Shown here piece by piece: positions 9,320 through 17,312 of a stretch of DNA of 64,000 bases. The stretch's first letter is position 1, and each line of letters begins with the position of its first letter. Origin of the DNA: Phytohabitans maris (lineage in GTDB: Bacteria > Actinomycetota > Actinomycetes > Mycobacteriales > Micromonosporaceae); the NCBI RefSeq assembly GCF_031085175.1, contig NZ_JAVHUY010000019.1, positions 97,416 through 161,415 on the forward strand, written 5' to 3'. Below the pieces are notes generated by a model, which saw nothing but the letters and a program-made list of their open reading frames with translations, searched no databases and was not told the DNA's origin. The translations under genes and the position numbers were made by a program.

Positions 9320-9844
9320 ATGGCAGGAGACACCACCATCACGGTCATCGGCAATCTGACCGATGACCCCGAGTTGCGCTTCACCCCGTCGGGTGCGGCG
9401 GTCGCCAAGTTCCGGGTCGCTTCGACGCCCCGGATCATGGACCGCCAGTCCGGCGAGTGGAAGGACGGCGAGCCGCTCTTCCTGTCGTGCACGGTGTGGC
9501 GGCAGGCGGCGGAAAACGTCGCGGAGTCGCTCCAGCGCGGCGCCCGCGTGATCGTCTCGGGCCGGCTCAAGCAGCGGTCGTACGAGACCCGCGAGGGTGA
9601 AAAGCGCACCGTCATCGAGCTGGAGGTCGACGAGATCGGCCCCTCGCTGCGGTACGCCACGGCGAAGGTGCAGAAGATGTCGCGCTCCGGTGGTGGCGGT
9701 GGTGGCTTCGGTTCCGGCGGTGGCGGTGGCCAGGGCGGCGGCGGAGGCAACTTCGACGACCCGTGGGCCACGGCGGCGCCGGCCTCTTCCTCCGGCTCCG
9801 GTTCGGGCGGCGGCAGCAACTTCGACGACGAGCCCCCGTTCTAA
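9320..9844 (+). CDS. ssb: single-stranded DNA-binding protein
   Basis: 174 residues. An N-terminal OB fold (about 1-115) starts [19 protein letters not shown], followed by a flexible Gly/Ser-rich linker and the acidic tip DDEPPF that docks replication and repair partners. It coats single-stranded DNA at forks. The ATG at 9320 is chosen because GAGGAG lies six bases upstream and the protein then begins like its relatives; a GTG at 9302 would add six atypical residues. It lies between rpsF and rpsR as in other actinomycetes. Confidence 0.97.
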   Translation: MAGDTTITVIGNLTDDPELRFTPSGAAVAKFRVASTPRIMDRQSGEWKDGEPLFLSCTVWRQAAENVAESLQRGARVIVSGRLKQRSYETREGEKRTVIELEVDEIGPSLRYATAKVQKMSRSGGGGGGFGSGGGGGQGGGGGNFDDPWATAAPASSSGSGSGGGSNFDDEPPF

Positions 9845-9892
9845 GGCGGCAGCCCCGGCGCGGGCTGCGCAGGATCATCAGGAGCACGAGCA

Positions 9893-10132
9893 ATGGCTAA
9901 GGCTGCGGCACTTCGCAAGCCGAAGAAGAAGGTGAACCCTCTCGACAAGGAGGGCATCACCTACATCGACTACAAGGACACCGCGCTGCTGCGCAAGTTC
10001 ATCTCCGACCGCGGCAAGATCCGTGCTCGGCGGGTGACCGGGGTGACGTCCCAGCAGCAGCGGCAGATCGCCCGTGCGGTCAAGAACGCCCGCGAGATGG
10101 CGCTCCTGCCGTACACGACGACGGCGCGCTGA
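9893..10132 (+). CDS. rpsR: 30S ribosomal protein S18, zinc-independent form
   Basis: 79 residues with the S18 core [18 protein letters not shown] and KIRARRVTG. The four positions that hold Cys/His zinc ligands in zinc-binding S18 proteins are replaced: NPLD stands where CAFC is expected, and the later Cys and His are Thr and Gln. It is therefore the C-minus type. S18 pairs with S6, encoded two genes upstream. The start ATG follows a GGAGCACGAGCA region. Confidence 0.96.
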   Translation: MAKAAALRKPKKKVNPLDKEGITYIDYKDTALLRKFISDRGKIRARRVTGVTSQQQRQIARAVKNAREMALLPYTTTAR

Positions 10133-10146
10133 GGGGAGGCACCACC

Positions 10147-10599
10147 ATGAAGATCATTCTGACTCAGGAGGTGTCCGGCCTCGGCGCTCCCGGCGAGGTG
10201 GTGGAGGTCAAGGACGGCTACGGCCGTAACTACCTGCTCCCTCAGGGCTTCGCCATCCGTTGGTCGAAGGGCGCGGAAAAGCAGGTCAGCGTGATCCGTC
10301 GGGCCCGCGAGGCCCGGGAGATCCGCGACCTCGGCCACGCCAACGAGATCAAGGCCCAGATCGAAGGGCTCTCCAAGGTCACCCTGTCGGCTCGCGCCGG
10401 CGACGGTGGCCGCCTCTTCGGGTCGGTCACCCCGGCCGAGGTCGTCGAGGCCGTCCGCGCCGCGGGTGGCCCGGCCCTCGACCGGCGCCGGCTGGAGCTC
10501 CCCGGGCACATCAAGTCGCTCGGCGCCCACGCGGTCCGGGTCAAGCTGCACCCGGAGGTCACGGCCCGCTTCGACCTGACGGTGGTCAAGGCCAAGTAA
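10147..10599 (+). CDS. rplI: 50S ribosomal protein L9
   Basis: 150 residues beginning [13 protein letters not shown] with the L9 signature [13 protein letters not shown], a long central helix, and a C-terminal domain containing GRLFGSVT. It binds 23S rRNA at the base of the L1 stalk region. A GGGGAGG sequence lies close to the ATG, 14 bases after the rpsR stop. It is the last gene of the operon and is followed by an excellent terminator. Confidence 0.97.
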   Translation: MKIILTQEVSGLGAPGEVVEVKDGYGRNYLLPQGFAIRWSKGAEKQVSVIRRAREAREIRDLGHANEIKAQIEGLSKVTLSARAGDGGRLFGSVTPAEVVEAVRAAGGPALDRRRLELPGHIKSLGAHAVRVKLHPEVTARFDLTVVKAK

Positions 10600-10607
10600 G
10601 AGCACAT

Positions 10608-10639
10608 AGAAACGGGGGCGCTTCGGCGCCCCCGTTTCT
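10608..10639 (+). terminator. rho-independent-type terminator of the rpsF-rplI operon
   Basis: Perfect 14-bp stem (10608-10621 with 10626-10639) closed by a TTCG tetraloop, starting nine bases after the rplI stop. The stem base is A/T and its top is all G/C. This is one of the clearest terminators in the window. Confidence 0.93.
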
Positions 10640-10711
10640 GCGTCTGCGGTGAGCTTGGGGTCGAGGTCGGTGCGTCCCTTGATCGGTGTCGGGCGGGGCG
10701 GCTCGTGCGGA

Positions 10712-10755
10712 TCGTGGTACTTCGCTGTAGCTGGAGGTACATCCAGGTACCACGA
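10712..10755. repeat. nested palindromic element, family GATCGTGGTAC
   Basis: Outer arms TCGTGGTAC (10712-10720) and GTACCACGA (10747-10755) enclose an inner near-palindrome CTGGAGGTACATCCAG. The arm, with the following CTGG in the reverse orientation, recurs in the hairpin at 56898-56945. Both copies lie between convergent genes. Confidence 0.6.
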
Positions 10756-10880
10756 CCTGCGGCTTGTGCTGATCTCGATGTGCCGATCATGGGACCGGTC
10801 GTCCGCTTCTGCGGCCTCATCCTCCGCGTCTGGTCGCGGTCGCCGCTCCGTTGCCTCGGGCAGGAGCAGGTCCGAAGCCG

Positions 10881-10925
10881 ATCTAGAACGTTTAGGGCTC
10901 TATATCCGCCCTAAACGTTCTAGAT
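10881..10925. repeat. perfect 18-bp inverted repeat
   Basis: Arms 10881-10898 and 10908-10925 are exact reverse complements, beginning ATCTAGAACGTTTAGGGC, with a nine-base loop TCTATATCC. It is AT-richer than its surroundings. It could end transcripts from the right-hand minus-strand gene or be a binding or recombination site; no U-tract decides it. Confidence 0.7.
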
Positions 10926-11243
10926 TCACAACCACCGAGAGCAGGCGCCGCCTGCGGTGCGGATATGCCAACTACGGAGGGGGAGGCCGCGGGAGCGGGT
11001 GGGCTGGGGCTCTCTACCGTCCGCGCAGGCCGGTGACCGGAGCTGCCCGGACTCAGGGGTGAGCACCCCTGGCGGGGCGGTTTCGCCACGGACGCACCGC
11101 AATCCCCGCCTTCCCGCGTCGATCAAGGAAAGGGCGAACGGCCCGACAGCGAAAGACACCGTCACCGGCGGGGCGACCCACCACCGTGACCAAGATCGGA
11201 CCGCGCACCCCACCGCCGGAGCCACGGGCGCGGGACCACGAAC

Positions 11244-11414
11244 GTGAGTTTTCGCGAGCGCGGTCTGGCCCCAACGCCATCCACCACTTACTTGGTCAAG
11301 GCTGCGACGTACGCGTTCGCCGAGACGGAGCCGGCCGCGTCCTCAGGCAGGCGGATTTCCTTGCTCGCATGGGTAGCCCAGGGCCGCCTTGCCTTCGTGA
11401 TCAAATTACGGTGA
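11244..11414 (+). CDS. small open frame of unknown validity (56 residues)
   Basis: GTG-started frame reading MSFRERGLAPTPS, then a more hydrophobic middle (TYLVKAATYAFAETE and ISLLAWVAQGRLAFV). Third-position G/C is moderate, below that of clear genes here, and the ribosome site is weak. I recognise nothing. It could be a decayed gene end. Confidence 0.18.
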   Translation: MSFRERGLAPTPSTTYLVKAATYAFAETEPAASSGRRISLLAWVAQGRLAFVIKLR

Positions 11415-11484
11415 GTGGCACTGGGTCTGGACCACGACGGACAGAGATCGCGGCAGCTCGGATCTGTCCTGCCTGTTTAGGACC

Positions 11485-13566
11485 CTAGCCGCCCAGCGGC
11501 TGGCCGCTGATCGCGGAGAGCAGCACAGTGGAGAGTCCGCCGCCCACGACGGCGGCGGCGAGGCCCACGCTGATCGCGCGCCATGTGTTGCTGACCCAGC
11601 GCAGCAGAACCGCCACGACGAGGCTGACCGCGAGCGCCGCGCCGAAGCGGGTCACGCCGCCGGAGAGCGAGCCCAGCACCTGGCTCTCTTCCCCCTGGAA
11701 GAGCGTGTAGACGGCGAAGAGGAGCAGCGGCACCGCGTACCACGCGAGGGTCGCGACCACCGCCGCGAAGACGCCGCCGCGGGTGCGGCCGTACTCGTCT
11801 TCCAGCTCGTCTGGCGTCGTCACCCGCCGGACGGCGGCACCGAGGCCACGCGCACGGCCGTTGTCGGCTGCCGAGGAGCGCCAGTCGCGAGCGGGGCTGG
11901 GCGCCTGCGCCACCGCGCGTTCGCTGCCGGTCATCGCCGTCGGGGCCCGCCAGCCGGCTCCGGCTGCCCTGGCCGTGCGGTCGGGCGCCTCGGCCCGGCC
12001 GCGCTCGCTGCCGGGCGCCGCGGTCGGCGCACGCCAGCCGGCCGCCGGCGCCTCGGTGCGGGCGCGCTCGGTGGCGGGTGGTGCGGTGGGCGTGCGCCAG
12101 TCGCTCGCGGGTGCTTCGGCGCGGCCGCGCTCGCTGACCGGCGCTGCCGTGGGGGCGCGCCAGTCGGTCGGGGCTGCTGCTGCCTCGGCCCGGCCCCGCT
12201 CGCTGTCGGGTGCTGCCGTCGGGGCGCGCCAGTCGGTCGCGGGTGCGTCGGTGCGGGCGCGCTCGGTGGTGGGGGCCGCTGTGGGTGTGCGCCAGTCGGC
12301 CGCGGGTGCTTCGGTGCGCCCCCGCTCGCTGTCGGGTGCTTCGGTGGGTGCGCGCCAGTCGCTCGGGGGTGCCTCGGCCCGAGCGCGCGGCGCGGCCGTG
12401 GCCCGGTAGGTGGTGGGCGTGTCGTCGCGGCGGGTCGCTGGTGCTCGCAGGTCGCCGTCGCGGTAGGTCGCGGGGGCGCCGCGGGCGCCAGGGCGGTCGT
12501 CGTAGTCGAAGTCGCCCTCGTCCGGGAAAGCGACCGCCGGCGAACGCGGCGCCGACGACGGGACACCCACCCAGCGCGGATCGTCGTCGGACAGGCGCGG
12601 GTCGGGCCGCTGGCCGCCGGCGCTCGAACGGCGTGACACCGGCTCGTCGCCCCGACCGGACCAGCCGGCCGCGCCGGCGACTCCAGACACCGGTGCGCTG
12701 GTCGACCAGCTGCCGGACGGCTCCTCGACGCGGTCACTGTCGGACCGGGTGCTCGGCCAGCGTGCCTCGGCCTGGTCTTGCCAGGAACGGCGCCTGCGGC
12801 CGCCACCCGACGACGGGTCGAGCCCGACCGCCCAGTCGGGCCGCCGGGGGCGGGACGCCGTCTCCTCGCCGACGGGCGGGACCCACTCGCTCGTGTCGGT
12901 GAAGCTGTCGCGCTGCGGCGGGACGGCGGGAGTGCGGTCGTAGCCGGCGGGCTCCTCGGGCAGCTCGCGCCAGTCCGGTGCGGCCCGCCGGCGGCCACCC
13001 GGCTCGCCGCGGCCGGCACTCTCGGAACGGGGCGGCATGATCGGCTCGCCCGTGTCGCGGTGCCACTCGCCGGTGAAGTCGCCGCGGGTCCACTCGCCCG
13101 TGTAAGCCTCGCGGGTCCACTCGCTCGTGCTCGCCGCACCGACCCACCCGCTCGTCGGGGCCGCCGACGGGGTCCAGCCGCTCGTCGGCGCGACCTCGGA
13201 CGCCCAACCGCTCGACTGGCGGCCGCCCCGGTCGTCGGGCTCCTCGTATCGGCTGAAGGTGCCGGTGCTGTCCTCTTCGCCCTGCTGCCAGCGGGTGCGG
13301 GCACTGCGCCGACCATACGGCCGGTCTTCGGCCACCGCGTCGTCCTGCTGGCGGCGACGGCCACGGTAGATGCTGCCCGAGGAGTAGGAGGAGGAGCCGC
13401 GCGACGGGTAGCCACCAGTGCCGTCGAGATCGGACCGGCGCGCGCCATCCCGGCGCTCCAGGCCGGAGATCTCGCCGGTGTAGTCCCAGCTCTGAGGGCG
13501 CACGTCATCAGCGGACCGGCGCTCGCGCGGGCCGCGAGAGTCGTACCCCCAGTCCCGGTAGTCCAC
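11485..13566 (-). CDS. repeat-rich hydrophilic protein with C-terminal membrane domain
   Basis: About 693 residues. The first ~400 are hydrophilic and rich in Arg, Ser, Asp and Trp, including GEW/SGW-type repeats. Then come about eight tandem units of roughly 21 residues of the type DWRAPTAAPDSERGRAEAPA. The last ~110 residues hold three or four membrane helices (WYAVPLLLFAVYTLF, FGAALAVSLVVAVLL, AISVGLAAAVVGGG). The GTG at 13566 is chosen because GGAAAGG precedes it and the upstream frame runs into the dnaB control region. It is divergent from dnaB. Function unknown; the tail is probably a disordered cytoplasmic segment of a small membrane protein. Confidence 0.75.
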   Translation of the reverse strand: MDYRDWGYDSRGPRERRSADDVRPQSWDYTGEISGLERRDGARRSDLDGTGGYPSRGSSSYSSGSIYRGRRRQQDDAVAEDRPYGRRSARTRWQQGEEDSTGTFSRYEEPDDRGGRQSSGWASEVAPTSGWTPSAAPTSGWVGAASTSEWTREAYTGEWTRGDFTGEWHRDTGEPIMPPRSESAGRGEPGGRRRAAPDWRELPEEPAGYDRTPAVPPQRDSFTDTSEWVPPVGEETASRPRRPDWAVGLDPSSGGGRRRRSWQDQAEARWPSTRSDSDRVEEPSGSWSTSAPVSGVAGAAGWSGRGDEPVSRRSSAGGQRPDPRLSDDDPRWVGVPSSAPRSPAVAFPDEGDFDYDDRPGARGAPATYRDGDLRAPATRRDDTPTTYRATAAPRARAEAPPSDWRAPTEAPDSERGRTEAPAADWRTPTAAPTTERARTDAPATDWRAPTAAPDSERGRAEAAAAPTDWRAPTAAPVSERGRAEAPASDWRTPTAPPATERARTEAPAAGWRAPTAAPGSERGRAEAPDRTARAAGAGWRAPTAMTGSERAVAQAPSPARDWRSSAADNGRARGLGAAVRRVTTPDELEDEYGRTRGGVFAAVVATLAWYAVPLLLFAVYTLFQGEESQVLGSLSGGVTRFGAALAVSLVVAVLLRWVSNTWRAISVGLAAAVVGGGLSTVLLSAISGQPLGG
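11880..12375 (-). repeat. coding tandem repeat, ~63-base units
   Basis: About eight imperfect direct repeats encode units like DWRAPTAAPDSERGRAEAPA within the membrane-protein gene. Units vary mostly at SER/TER and D/G positions. The repeat keeps frame throughout. Confidence 0.8.
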
Positions 13567-13732
13567 GTGACCTTTCCCGCTGTCTTCAGACCGCAACTGA
13601 TCCCTGAGGCACATCCGTCGATGGTCATGATATGCCGTGAGTAGGGTCCCGGCAGACCCGGAATTCTTCCTCCACACCTTGGGGACCGAGTCCGCCCACG
13701 TCACACCCTACCCGGCGGGTAATCCCCAGTGG

Positions 13733-13785
13733 TTATACACAGCCTGTGCACAGGCTGCACACACCCCCTCGGGTGACTGTCCACA
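13733..13785. promoter_or_regulatory. DnaA-box-like cluster in front of dnaB
   Basis: TTATACACA (13733-13741) differs by one base from the DnaA box TTATCCACA, and CTGTCCACA (13777-13785) by one from the actinomycete box TTGTCCACA. Between them lies a perfect 14-base palindrome GCCTGTGCACAGGC (13743-13756). The cluster sits about 140-190 bases upstream of the dnaB start, in the divergent promoter region. Confidence 0.5.
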
Positions 13786-13925
13786 GGTTGTCCCAAGGCT
13801 CGTCCACCGGCTCATTTGAGGTCGTGACCAGCGTTTTCGTATGGTGTGCGCTCGGCCTCCGCGCGGTCTTGTCGTACCCCTGCGGTTTGCTTGTGCGGAG
13901 TCGATCACGTGGGGGAGGGGGACGG

Positions 13926-16613
13926 GTGTCGGTCACCGACGACGTGCGGCCGGCTGGCCGCCCACCCACCGATCCCCCGCCGCCCGGCGGGCCTGGCGGT
14001 TTCAACGGGCAGTTCGACAAGACGCCGCCGCAGGATGTGGCGGCGGAGCAGTGCGTGCTCGGCGGCATGCTGCTGTCCAAGGACGCGATCGCCGACGTGG
14101 TCGAGATCCTCAAGCCCGGCGACTTCTACCGCCCGGTGCACGCGACCATCTTCGACGCGATCCTCGACCTGTACGGGCGGGGCGAGCCGGCCGACCCCAT
14201 CACGGTCGCCGCCACGCTCGCCGACACCGGCGACCTCGGTCGGGTCGGCGGCGCGCCCTACCTGCACACCTTGATCGCGAGCGTGCCGACCGCCGCCAAC
14301 GCGTCGTACTACGCGCGCATCGTGGGCGAGCGGGCCGTGCTGCGCCGCCTGGTCGAGGCCGGCACCCGCATCGTGCAGCTCGGCTACGGCGCCGCCTCCG
14401 GTGCCGGTCGCGACGTGGACGACGTGGTCGACCTGGCCCAGCAGGCCGTGTACGACGTGACCGAGCGCCGGGTCAGCGAAGACTTCGCGATCCTCGCCGA
14501 CATGCTCCAGCCCACGCTCGACGAGATCGAGGCGGTGGGCGCCCAGGGCGGCGTGATGACCGGTGTGCCCACCGGCTTCACCGACCTCGACCGCCTGCTC
14601 AACGGCTTGCACGCCGGTCAGCTCGTGATCGTCGCCGGCCGCCCCGGTCTGGGCAAATCAACGGTATCTATGGATTTCGCCCGAAATGCTGCCATCCGTC
14701 ACAACTGCGCGAGTGCGATCTTCTCGCTGGAAATGAGCAAGGTCGAGATCGTCATGCGCCTGCTCTCGGCCGAAGCGCGGGTGCCGCTGCACGTGCTGCG
14801 CTCCGGCCAACTCTCCGATGACGACTGGACCAAGCTGGCCCGCCGGATGGGCGAGATCAGCGAGGCTCCACTGTTCGTAGACGACACGCCGAGCATGAAC
14901 CTCATGGAGATCCGGGCCAAGGCGCGCCGCCTCAAGCAGCGCCACGACCTCAAGCTGATCGTCGTCGACTACCTGCAGCTGATGACCTCGCCCAAGCGCA
15001 CCGAGAGCCGCCAGCAGGAGGTCGCCGAGCTGTCGCGTGGCCTGAAGCTGCTGGCCAAGGAGGTCGAGTGCCCGGTGATCGCGGTGAGCCAGCTCAACCG
15101 CGGTCCCGAGCAGCGCACCGACAAGCGCCCCCAGCTCTCCGACCTGCGCGAGTCTGGATGCCTGACCGCCGGCACCAGGGTCGTACGCGCGGACACCAAC
15201 GCGGAGGTGACCCTCGGTGAGCTGCTCTCCTCCGGAGCTAGAGATGTCCCGGTCTGGGCCTTGGACGAGAGCCTGAAATACACACCCCGAACGATGACCC
15301 ACGCCTTCACGAGCGGGCGTAAGGAGGTCTTCCGGCTCCGTCTGTCGTCCGGCAAGGAGATCGAGGCGACGGCCAACCATCCGTTCCTGACGTTCGACGG
15401 GTGGCGGCCGCTCGGCGACATCACCATTGGTGCACGCCTCGCGACGCCACGCCACATCCCGCCGCCGCTGGCGATCAGTCCCTGGGCGGCCGACGAGGTG
15501 GTGCTCCTCGCTCATCTCCTTGGCGACGGTTCGTTCGTCCGCCGGCAGCCAATCCGGTACGCGAGTGTGGACGAGCGCAACCTCGAAGCGGTCACATCGG
15601 CAGCCGAGCACTTCGGCGTTACCGCGATACGCGACGAATACCCGGCGGCGAGGGTGACCACGCTTCGGCTGCCCGCGCCGTACCGGCTGGCCCGGGGGGG
15701 CCGAAACCCGATCGCGGAGTGGCTGGACGGGCTTGGCCTCTTTGGACTCAGGTCGCATGAGAAGTTCATCCCGGCCGGGGTGTTTTCGCTGCCGAAGGAG
15801 CAGGTGTCGATGTTTCTCCGGCACCTGTGGGCGACGGACGGATCCGTCACGACCGCCGGTCGTGGTGGGCGGATCTACTTCGGCTCGACCAGCCGCCGGA
15901 TGGTTGAGGACGTTACGAGGCTGCTGCTGAGGTTTGGCATCACCGCCCGACTCAGGGAGATCGAGCCGGCGGCCCATCGATCGCAGTACACATTGGACAT
16001 CTCCGGGCGCGACGACCAGCTGCGATTCTTGCGGGAGATTGGTGTCCACGGTGGTCGGTCCGTCGCCTGCGAGAGGCTGTTGTCCGCGCTCGAAGCGGTT
16101 GCCGGCAATACGAACGTGGATACCGTGCCCAAAGAGGTCTGGCATCGAGTTCGGGAGATTCTCGGCGAGCAGGGTATGACGCATCGGCAGTTCGCGGCCG
16201 CGATCGGCACCCAGTTCTCCGGCAGCGCGCTGTGGAAACACTCACCCAGCCGGCAGCGGTTGGCACGCATCGCGGCGGTGCTGGATTCGGCCGACCTGGA
16301 GCTGCACGCCACAAACGACATCTTCTGGGACGAGGTCGTCTCCATCGAGCCGCTCGGCGAGCGAGACGTCTACGACGCGACGGTGATGGGCACCCACAAC
16401 TTCATCGCCAACGGGATCGCCACGCACAACAGCATCGAGCAGGATGCCGACGTTGTCCTCCTGCTTCACCGCGACGACTACTACGACAAGGAGTCGCCGC
16501 GGGCCGGAGAGGCGGACTTCATCGTCGCGAAGCATCGAAATGGGCCGACCGACACCGTCACGGTGGCGGCACAGTTGCACCTGTCCCGTTTCGTCGACAT
16601 GGCGATCGTCTGA
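13926..16613 (+). CDS. dnaB: replicative DNA helicase DnaB, interrupted by an intein
   Basis: The precursor is 895 residues; removing the intein (412-835) leaves a 471-residue helicase of normal size. DnaB is the hexameric ATPase that unwinds DNA at the fork. N-terminal DnaB domain: about 35-140. RecA-like motor: Walker A GRPGLGKS with Lys244, Walker B VVDYLQLM, then DLRESG joined after splicing to SIEQDADVV. The GTG at 13926 is chosen because the protein then starts MSVTDDVRPAG and GGGGGAGGGGG precedes it; the open frame to 13746 covers the promoter. The codons just after Walker A are strikingly unlike the rest of the gene. Confidence 0.97.
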   Translation: MSVTDDVRPAGRPPTDPPPPGGPGGFNGQFDKTPPQDVAAEQCVLGGMLLSKDAIADVVEILKPGDFYRPVHATIFDAILDLYGRGEPADPITVAATLADTGDLGRVGGAPYLHTLIASVPTAANASYYARIVGERAVLRRLVEAGTRIVQLGYGAASGAGRDVDDVVDLAQQAVYDVTERRVSEDFAILADMLQPTLDEIEAVGAQGGVMTGVPTGFTDLDRLLNGLHAGQLVIVAGRPGLGKSTVSMDFARNAAIRHNCASAIFSLEMSKVEIVMRLLSAEARVPLHVLRSGQLSDDDWTKLARRMGEISEAPLFVDDTPSMNLMEIRAKARRLKQRHDLKLIVVDYLQLMTSPKRTESRQQEVAELSRGLKLLAKEVECPVIAVSQLNRGPEQRTDKRPQLSDLRESGCLTAGTRVVRADTNAEVTLGELLSSGARDVPVWALDESLKYTPRTMTHAFTSGRKEVFRLRLSSGKEIEATANHPFLTFDGWRPLGDITIGARLATPRHIPPPLAISPWAADEVVLLAHLLGDGSFVRRQPIRYASVDERNLEAVTSAAEHFGVTAIRDEYPAARVTTLRLPAPYRLARGGRNPIAEWLDGLGLFGLRSHEKFIPAGVFSLPKEQVSMFLRHLWATDGSVTTAGRGGRIYFGSTSRRMVEDVTRLLLRFGITARLREIEPAAHRSQYTLDISGRDDQLRFLREIGVHGGRSVACERLLSALEAVAGNTNVDTVPKEVWHRVREILGEQGMTHRQFAAAIGTQFSGSALWKHSPSRQRLARIAAVLDSADLELHATNDIFWDEVVSIEPLGERDVYDATVMGTHNFIANGIATHNSIEQDADVVLLLHRDDYYDKESPRAGEADFIVAKHRNGPTDTVTVAAQLHLSRFVDMAIV
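15159..16430 (+). mobile_element. DnaB intein with LAGLIDADG homing endonuclease
   Basis: A 424-residue in-frame insertion. Splicing signals: Cys1 (CLTAGTRVV), a TxxH block B (TANHPFLT), C-terminal VYDATVMGTHNF and final HN followed by Ser. Endonuclease blocks: LLGDGS and LWATDGS, both with their acidic residue, so homing may still work. It interrupts DLRESG/SIEQDAD, the site used by the Rhodothermus and Synechocystis DnaB inteins. Third-position G/C is lower than in the host gene, consistent with acquisition by transfer. Confidence 0.95.
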
Positions 16614-16742
16614 GGAGACGACGAGGCGATCGCGTCTGGGGAGACCTGGCGCGCGGCCCCGGGCGACCGAGCACAGCGACCAGCGGGCGGTGCAGCCGCC
16701 TAGGCAAATTCCTTGCCGGGCTGCGCCGGGCCCGGACGACGA

Positions 16743-16805
16743 CCGGCAAGTCGGGCGCAAGGTCGCATACCGGTGTTGTATGCGGCCTTACGCCCGACTT
16801 GCCGG
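16743..16805. repeat. 28-bp inverted repeat after dnaB
   Basis: Arms 16743-16770 and 16778-16805 match at 26 of 28 positions around a seven-base loop CGGTGTT. It lies between convergent dnaB and the zinc-ribbon gene, so it may terminate both. The left arm plus loop recurs, inverted, at 43748-43773 with one mismatch in 26, marking it as a dispersed element rather than only a local terminator. Confidence 0.75.
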
Positions 16806-16861
16806 ATCGCCGTCTGGACTCCGGCTCGCCTCGACAATCCTTCTGAAACAGGCCCTAGGTC

Positions 16862-16896
16862 GGTCCGGCGACGAAGAGAACGACGCCCGCCGGACC
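16862..16896 (-). terminator. probable terminator of the zinc-ribbon gene
   Basis: Nine-bp arms GGTCCGGCG (16862-16870) and CGCCGGACC (16888-16896) lie just beyond the stop codon of the minus-strand zinc-ribbon gene. Confidence 0.45.
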
Positions 16897-16912
16897 GGAC
16901 TGCGGTCGTAGC

Positions 16913-17284
16913 TCAGTCGAAGAGCTCGCCGAGGAAGCCCTTACGGCGCTTGTGGTGGTAGTGCCCGTGGTAGCCGTAGTGGTGGCCACCGCCGTACGCC
17001 GGGGCCGGCGCGGGGTAGCCGTGGGCCGGCGGTGGGGGCGGCGGCGGAGCATACCCACCGGGCGGCGGCGGGGGCGGCGGCGCGTAGCCACCGGGCGCCG
17101 GAGCCGGCGGGCGCTGGGCGGCCGCGGGGGCGCTGTGCTGCTGGTTCCAGTTGGCCTCGGCCTCGAAGAGCTTCTCCAGCTCACCCCGGTCGAGGAAGAT
17201 CCCGCGGCACTCGGTGCACTGGTCAACGGTGACGCCGCTGCGCTCGTACGTGCGCATCTCGCCACGGCATTTCGGACAGGTCAT
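16913..17284 (-). CDS. TFIIB-type zinc-ribbon protein
   Basis: 123 residues. The N-terminal ~45 residues form a zinc ribbon with CPKC and CTEC pairs and the sequence RGIFLDRGELEKLFEAE, matching the zf-TFIIB family found as small stand-alone bacterial proteins. The rest is a Pro/Gly-rich linker with PPPPPGGYAPP repeats, a His/Tyr-rich segment and the basic end KRRKGFLGELFD. The ATG at 17284 (MTCPKC) is preferred over 17290 because GAAGGA then lies five bases upstream. Role unknown; nucleic-acid or protein binding is likely. Confidence 0.85.
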   Translation of the reverse strand: MTCPKCRGEMRTYERSGVTVDQCTECRGIFLDRGELEKLFEAEANWNQQHSAPAAAQRPPAPAPGGYAPPPPPPPGGYAPPPPPPPAHGYPAPAPAYGGGHHYGYHGHYHHKRRKGFLGELFD

Positions 17285-17312
17285 CTGCATCCTTCGACGG
17301 TACCGGGTGTCG

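Larger units (their letters stand above)
10640..11484. other. 845-base spacer without a convincing gene
   Basis: Between the convergent rplI operon and the 693-residue membrane-protein gene. Codon bias is patchy in all frames. It contains two palindromic elements (10712-10755 and 10881-10925) and one weak small open frame (11244-11414). The rest looks like non-coding or decayed sequence. Confidence 0.5.

Noticed and set aside
11880..12375. Regular ~63-base repeats resembling a CRISPR-like array
   Set aside because: Units are in frame, encode a repeat protein, and lack unique spacers; no cas gene is present.
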